Of a DNA stretch of 8,950 bases, positions 7,458-8,950 are shown piece by piece. The notes under the pieces are model-generated. The model was not told the origin of the DNA. It saw only the letters and a program-made list of their open reading frames with translations, and made no database searches. The position numbers and the translations under genes are program-made. The stretch's first letter is position 1, and each line of letters opens with the position of its first letter. The DNA is from an uncultured Porphyromonadaceae bacterium (GTDB lineage Bacteria; Bacteroidota; Bacteroidia; Bacteroidales; Muribaculaceae), in NCBI GenBank assembly GCA_947176355.1, contig CAMWQY010000095.1:1-8950 (forward strand), given 5' to 3'.

Positions 7458-7553
7458 TTAGTGTGTCGATGTAGATGGATACACTTTAGGAGGCAGCACG
7501 GTACTGTCGGTCAAAAAAAATATTGCACACCGGATGCAATCGATATTTTTCAT
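7458..7553 (-). CDS. Candidate 31-residue upstream ORF in the HTH gene leader
   Basis: The ORF starts ATG AAA AAT ATC GAT at 7553 and ends TAA at 7458-7460, 39 bases before the HTH start and in the same frame. It encodes a short peptide with two Cys (MKNIDCIRCAIFF...) and a Pro/Ser/Thr-rich end. The intrinsic terminator and its T8 run lie inside it, so its translation would collide with the hairpin. The length is well within chance, and no Shine-Dalgarno is visible. It could be a leader peptide or simply non-coding RNA. Confidence 0.25.
   Translation of the reverse strand: MKNIDCIRCAIFFLTDSTVLPPKVYPSTSTH
7513..7540 (-). terminator. Intrinsic terminator (possible attenuator) upstream of the HTH gene
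   Basis: Read leftward, ATTGCA (7540-7535) and TGCAAT (7527-7522) form a 6-base stem around the loop TCCGGTG, followed by one A and eight T (7520-7513). A flanking AAAAATAT block can pair with part of the T run, lengthening the stem. It lies 95 bases before the HTH start codon and about 140 bases past the nearest promoter box. Confidence 0.6.
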
Positions 7554-7598
7554 TTAGGCGCCTTTGGGAGGCGCCAAGGAAAGAAGAGCGGTTCTCAT
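7554..7598 (-). CDS. Candidate 14-residue upstream ORF
   Basis: ATG at 7598 runs to TAA at 7554-7556 (MRTALLSLAPPKGA), and the next base begins the ATG of the 31-residue ORF in the same frame. The start codon lies in the closing stem of the first leader hairpin, where its access could depend on folding. The frame stays open upstream to about 7691 but without another ATG. Coding is unproven at this length. Confidence 0.2.
   Translation of the reverse strand: MRTALLSLAPPKGA
7557..7575. repeat. GC-rich inverted repeat GGCGCCT-N5-AGGCGCC
   Basis: A perfect 7-base inverted repeat with a 5-base loop lies between the first leader hairpin and the terminator. In the leftward RNA it would be a very stable hairpin. 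No T run follows, so it is not a terminator by itself. Confidence 0.65.
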
Positions 7599-7684
7599 CA
7601 CTTCCCGCTGCCTAAGCAGCCGAATTGCCGGGGTGATGTAATCTTCCCTGCCGGTCGGAGTATGAGGTGCGATCGGTTTTGCGA

Positions 7685-7708
7685 TGCAAAATTACAGCAA
7701 ATTTTGCA
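7685..7708. promoter_or_regulatory. Dyad overlapping the minus-strand promoter (candidate operator)
   Basis: TGCAAAATT (7685-7693) and AATTTTGCA (7700-7708) form a perfect 9-base inverted repeat around ACAGCA. The left arm covers the -7 box of the leftward promoter, so a bound dimer would block initiation. The HTH protein encoded downstream is an obvious but untested candidate ligand. Confidence 0.5.
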
Positions 7709-7718
7709 ATCCACCAAG
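7687..7718 (-). promoter_or_regulatory. Bacteroidales-type minus-strand promoter for the small RNA/HTH leader
   Basis: Reading leftward, CTTG (7718-7715), 20 bases, then TAATTTTG (7694-7687). The -33 bases, spacing and -7 box are the same as in the lipoprotein promoter. Initiation is expected near 7680, about 260 bases before the HTH start codon. Confidence 0.55.
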
Positions 7719-7778
7719 ACAAAAGTGTGTAATTTTATTTCACGCTTTCTACTCTTTTGGCTCCTGTGGCACCACGCT

Positions 7779-7793
7779 GGGGACGCGGGGACG
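7779..7793. repeat. GGGGACG tandem repeat in a GC-rich spacer
   Basis: GGGGACG occurs at 7779-7785 and 7787-7793, inside a G-rich block (about 7760-7816) between the toxin gene's 3' end and the leader promoter. A weak GCTCCT/AGGAGC inverted repeat (7760-7765 and 7796-7801) surrounds it. I see no gene and no clear toxin terminator here. Confidence 0.45.
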
Positions 7794-7836
7794 GTAGGAG
7801 CGGTGGGTTGTCACGCGAAGAGGCTGCTTAGAGTGC

Positions 7837-8202
7837 TTATTGAACATCGGAATCAGAGGAAGAGTCTGTTGCTGAGGCCAAATTCATTTCGACAACGATT
7901 TTCTTTAAAATATTGAGCTTTACATTGTCGGCATCTGATTTGTCATACGCATAGATGAGATACAAGCAGCCATTGCGTTCCACCATGTCGAACGTAATTA
8001 TTCTTGCTCCTCCAGACTTCCCTTTTCCTTTAGAAGCTATAGCCATCCGCACTTTACGATAGCCATCTCCCAAGTCGATGCCTAAATGTGGATCTTTTTC
8101 CAATTCATCCAATAAATCATTATAATCCTTCTTGAAACTGCGGTAACGCTTGGCCAACGGTTTCACACATTTCCGGAATATTTCAGTTGCCTTAATTTCC
8201 AT
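7837..8202 (-). CDS. RelE/ParE-family toxin of a type II toxin-antitoxin module
   Basis: The 121-residue protein has the helix-helix-sheet layout of RelE/ParE toxins. KPLAKRYRSFKKDYNDLLDE (14-33) forms the helical pair. GYRKVRMAIASKGKGKSGGA (48-67) is the basic central strand region typical of Bacteroidota members. ARIITFDMVERNGCLYLIYAYDKSD (66-90) gives the later strands, and NILKKIV (97-103) is the terminal helix. RelE relatives cut mRNA on the ribosome, while ParE relatives poison gyrase; the basic residues R49, K50, R52, K58, K60 and K62 fit RNA cutting, but the choice is not certain. Residues 104-121 form an acidic Ser/Asp tail that is longer than usual. Its ATG shares the A of the antitoxin's TGA stop, so translation is probably coupled. 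The gene is last in the module. Confidence 0.82.
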   Translation of the reverse strand: MEIKATEIFRKCVKPLAKRYRSFKKDYNDLLDELEKDPHLGIDLGDGYRKVRMAIASKGKGKSGGARIITFDMVERNGCLYLIYAYDKSDADNVKLNILKKIVVEMNLASATDSSSDSDVQ

Positions 8203-8438
8203 CAGAATTCTATGTCTCTTGCATTTTGAAGACTGACTTTCCCTTCCATGTGAGCCTTTACTTCTTTCATTGAAGCCCTTAAGTCCATTTCGATAATTGT
8301 GTCATCATCTGTTATCGGGACAATCTTGAAATTCCCAACTCTTGATGTGAGCATAACCGTCTGTCCCTTTCTGGCAGCAATCAGAATCTTTGTCTGATTT
8401 GCCCTAAAATCTCTTGCCGATACTACTTGCATAATCAT
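8202..8438 (-). CDS. Phd/YefM-family antitoxin
   Basis: The 78-residue protein opens with VVSARDFRANQTKILIAARKGQTVMLTSRVGNFKIVPI (about 5-42). This is the pattern of the Phd/YefM fold, in which the N-terminal half dimerises and binds operator DNA. The C-terminal ~35 residues, rich in charged residues, would wrap and neutralise the toxin. Both ATG 8438 (chosen) and ATG 8432, two codons in, are possible starts; homologues often begin just before VVSARDF, which favours the latter. The gene precedes the toxin with a one-base TGATG overlap, the standard order for this family. A palindrome 29 bases upstream is a candidate autoregulatory operator. Such modules act in phage defence, plasmid or island stability, or stress response; which applies here cannot be told. 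Confidence 0.82.
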   Translation of the reverse strand: MIMQVVSARDFRANQTKILIAARKGQTVMLTSRVGNFKIVPITDDDTIIEMDLRASMKEVKAHMEGKVSLQNARDIEF

Positions 8439-8466
8439 TTTGTTTTACATATACAACAAAACAAGA

Positions 8467-8479
8467 TACCATTTTGGTA
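8467..8479. promoter_or_regulatory. Candidate antitoxin operator palindrome
   Basis: TACCA (8467-8471) and TGGTA (8475-8479) form a perfect inverted repeat around TTT, 29 bases upstream of the antitoxin ATG. Phd/YefM antitoxins repress their own operons through short palindromes at this position. No confident TAnnTTTG promoter box could be placed nearby. Confidence 0.45.
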
Positions 8480-8484
8480 CTCAA

Positions 8485-8501
8485 ATTAACATGAATTAAC
8501 A
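8485..8501. repeat. ATTAACA direct repeat with 10-base period
   Basis: ATTAACA occurs at 8485-8491 and 8495-8501, one helical turn apart, just beyond the palindrome and upstream of the toxin-antitoxin operon. It could be a second protein-binding element or chance in AT-rich DNA. Confidence 0.3.
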
Positions 8502-8950
8502 AAAGACTATTAGTGGAAACGCGGAACTTTTTTCTCCCGTGGCTGAGTGGGAACGAGTTCTATCTGACTTCATTGATTATACCCTGGATGGCTGAGTTGA
8601 GGTCGCCGATGATAAGCGACTTCTGAGCAGGAAAGAAAGCGACATTTCAGAGATAATGAATCCTGTCTGGTCTTCCAATGTCGGATTCTTGACATCCCAA
8701 TAAGGGAGGAAGAATATTATGCCGGTTGTCTTATGATCCATTTGTATCGTGGTGTTTATTGATTGTAGGGCTTTAAGCCTCTCGTGTTTATAAATAATAA
8801 ACAAGGTCCAAAAATTTAGTCGCTTATGAATATTTAACATTTGTCTTTGTTGTGGTATGCTCGATGCATGGACCTCATGTTTTCAATCAAGTGTGAGGAT
8901 TGTTAAAGTCTGTTTCTGCGCTAAATTTTATGCATTCTTTTAGTATATAT
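8502..8950. other. Gene-poor right edge with a possible degenerate gene fragment on the minus strand
   Basis: No convincing gene, RNA or mobile element is seen here. An 87-codon minus-strand frame (8840-8577) is open but shows no domain I know. In a different minus frame, 28 codons (8646-8560) end with KSLIIGDLNSAIQG and a stop. The IIGDLN segment resembles the GDxN metal-site motif of endonuclease/exonuclease/phosphatase enzymes. The two frames could be pieces of one decayed gene, but the resemblance is short and could be accidental. Confidence 0.3.

Larger units (their letters stand above)
7513..7680 (-). ncRNA. Candidate structured small RNA or regulatory leader (~168 nt)
   Basis: The segment is bounded by a minus-strand promoter (7687-7718) and a hairpin-T8 terminator (7513-7540). 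In transcript order it holds three structures. First is a long stem-loop (7638-7596), in which CATCAC pairs with GTGATG and CCC with GGG around a GCTGC-TTAG-GCAGC hairpin. Second is a perfect GGCGCCT/AGGCGCC hairpin (7575-7557). Third is the terminator hairpin. It matches no riboswitch, 6S, SRP, tmRNA or RNase P signature that I can recognise. Two readings remain: a free small RNA, or a 5' leader of the HTH gene with attenuation. The boundaries are estimates. Confidence 0.42.

Noticed and set aside
7419..7836. A tRNA or a known housekeeping RNA in the gene-free stretch
   Set aside because: No cloverleaf or T-loop sequence, and no SRP, tmRNA, RNase P, cobalamin or TPP riboswitch core could be recognised on either strand.
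7401..7916. A 171-codon plus-strand frame
   Set aside because: It is antisense to the HTH gene start, the leader hairpins and the toxin 3' end, and its composition (Cys, His, Arg and Phe-rich) resembles no known family.
8577..8840. An 87-codon minus-strand frame as an intact gene
   Set aside because: No recognisable motif, AT-rich start region and unusual composition; kept only as a possible remnant.

Overview
The window looks like chromosomal DNA of a Bacteroidales bacterium, probably a gut member related to Bacteroides or Muribaculaceae. The evidence is indirect. Promoter-like TAnnTTTG boxes replace the usual -10 element, and Shine-Dalgarno sequences are weak or absent. One lipoprotein carries an acidic stretch after its lipidated Cys. 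There is also a CotH protein with a probable type IX-like C-terminal tail and a small HTH regulator of a type I associate with this order. No rRNA, tRNA, CRISPR array, transposase or phage gene is visible.

Left part (1-3399): the C-terminal ~690 residues of a UvrA-family ABC ATPase run off the left edge. It converges on a leftward FMN nitroreductase of the TM1586 type. Upstream of that, on the same strand, lies an Ogt/MGMT-type DNA alkyl-repair gene split by what looks like a single missing base. A DNA-damage ATPase, a repair methyltransferase and a redox flavoprotein are therefore neighbours, but nothing shows that they form one pathway.

Middle (3400-7010): three rightward genes for exported proteins follow. 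They are a large CotH-kinase-like secreted protein, a periplasmic carboxymuconolactone decarboxylase-cupin fusion, and a probably surface-exposed lipoprotein with a lipocalin-like C-terminal domain. The first and third have recognisable Bacteroidales-type promoters sharing a TAATTTTG core. The second and third are followed by clear intrinsic terminators, so these look like separate transcription units.

Right part (7010-8950): this stretch is leftward and accessory in character. A Phd/YefM-type antitoxin and RelE/ParE-type toxin overlap by one base and have a palindrome upstream. Beyond them is a gene-free ~420-base stretch with a third TAATTTTG promoter on the minus strand, a dyad over that promoter, a series of RNA hairpins, a hairpin plus T8 terminator, and two tiny ORFs in the frame of the downstream HTH gene. 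This leader, or stand-alone small RNA, is the most unusual item in the window. The last ~450 bases hold no convincing gene, only a possible worn fragment.
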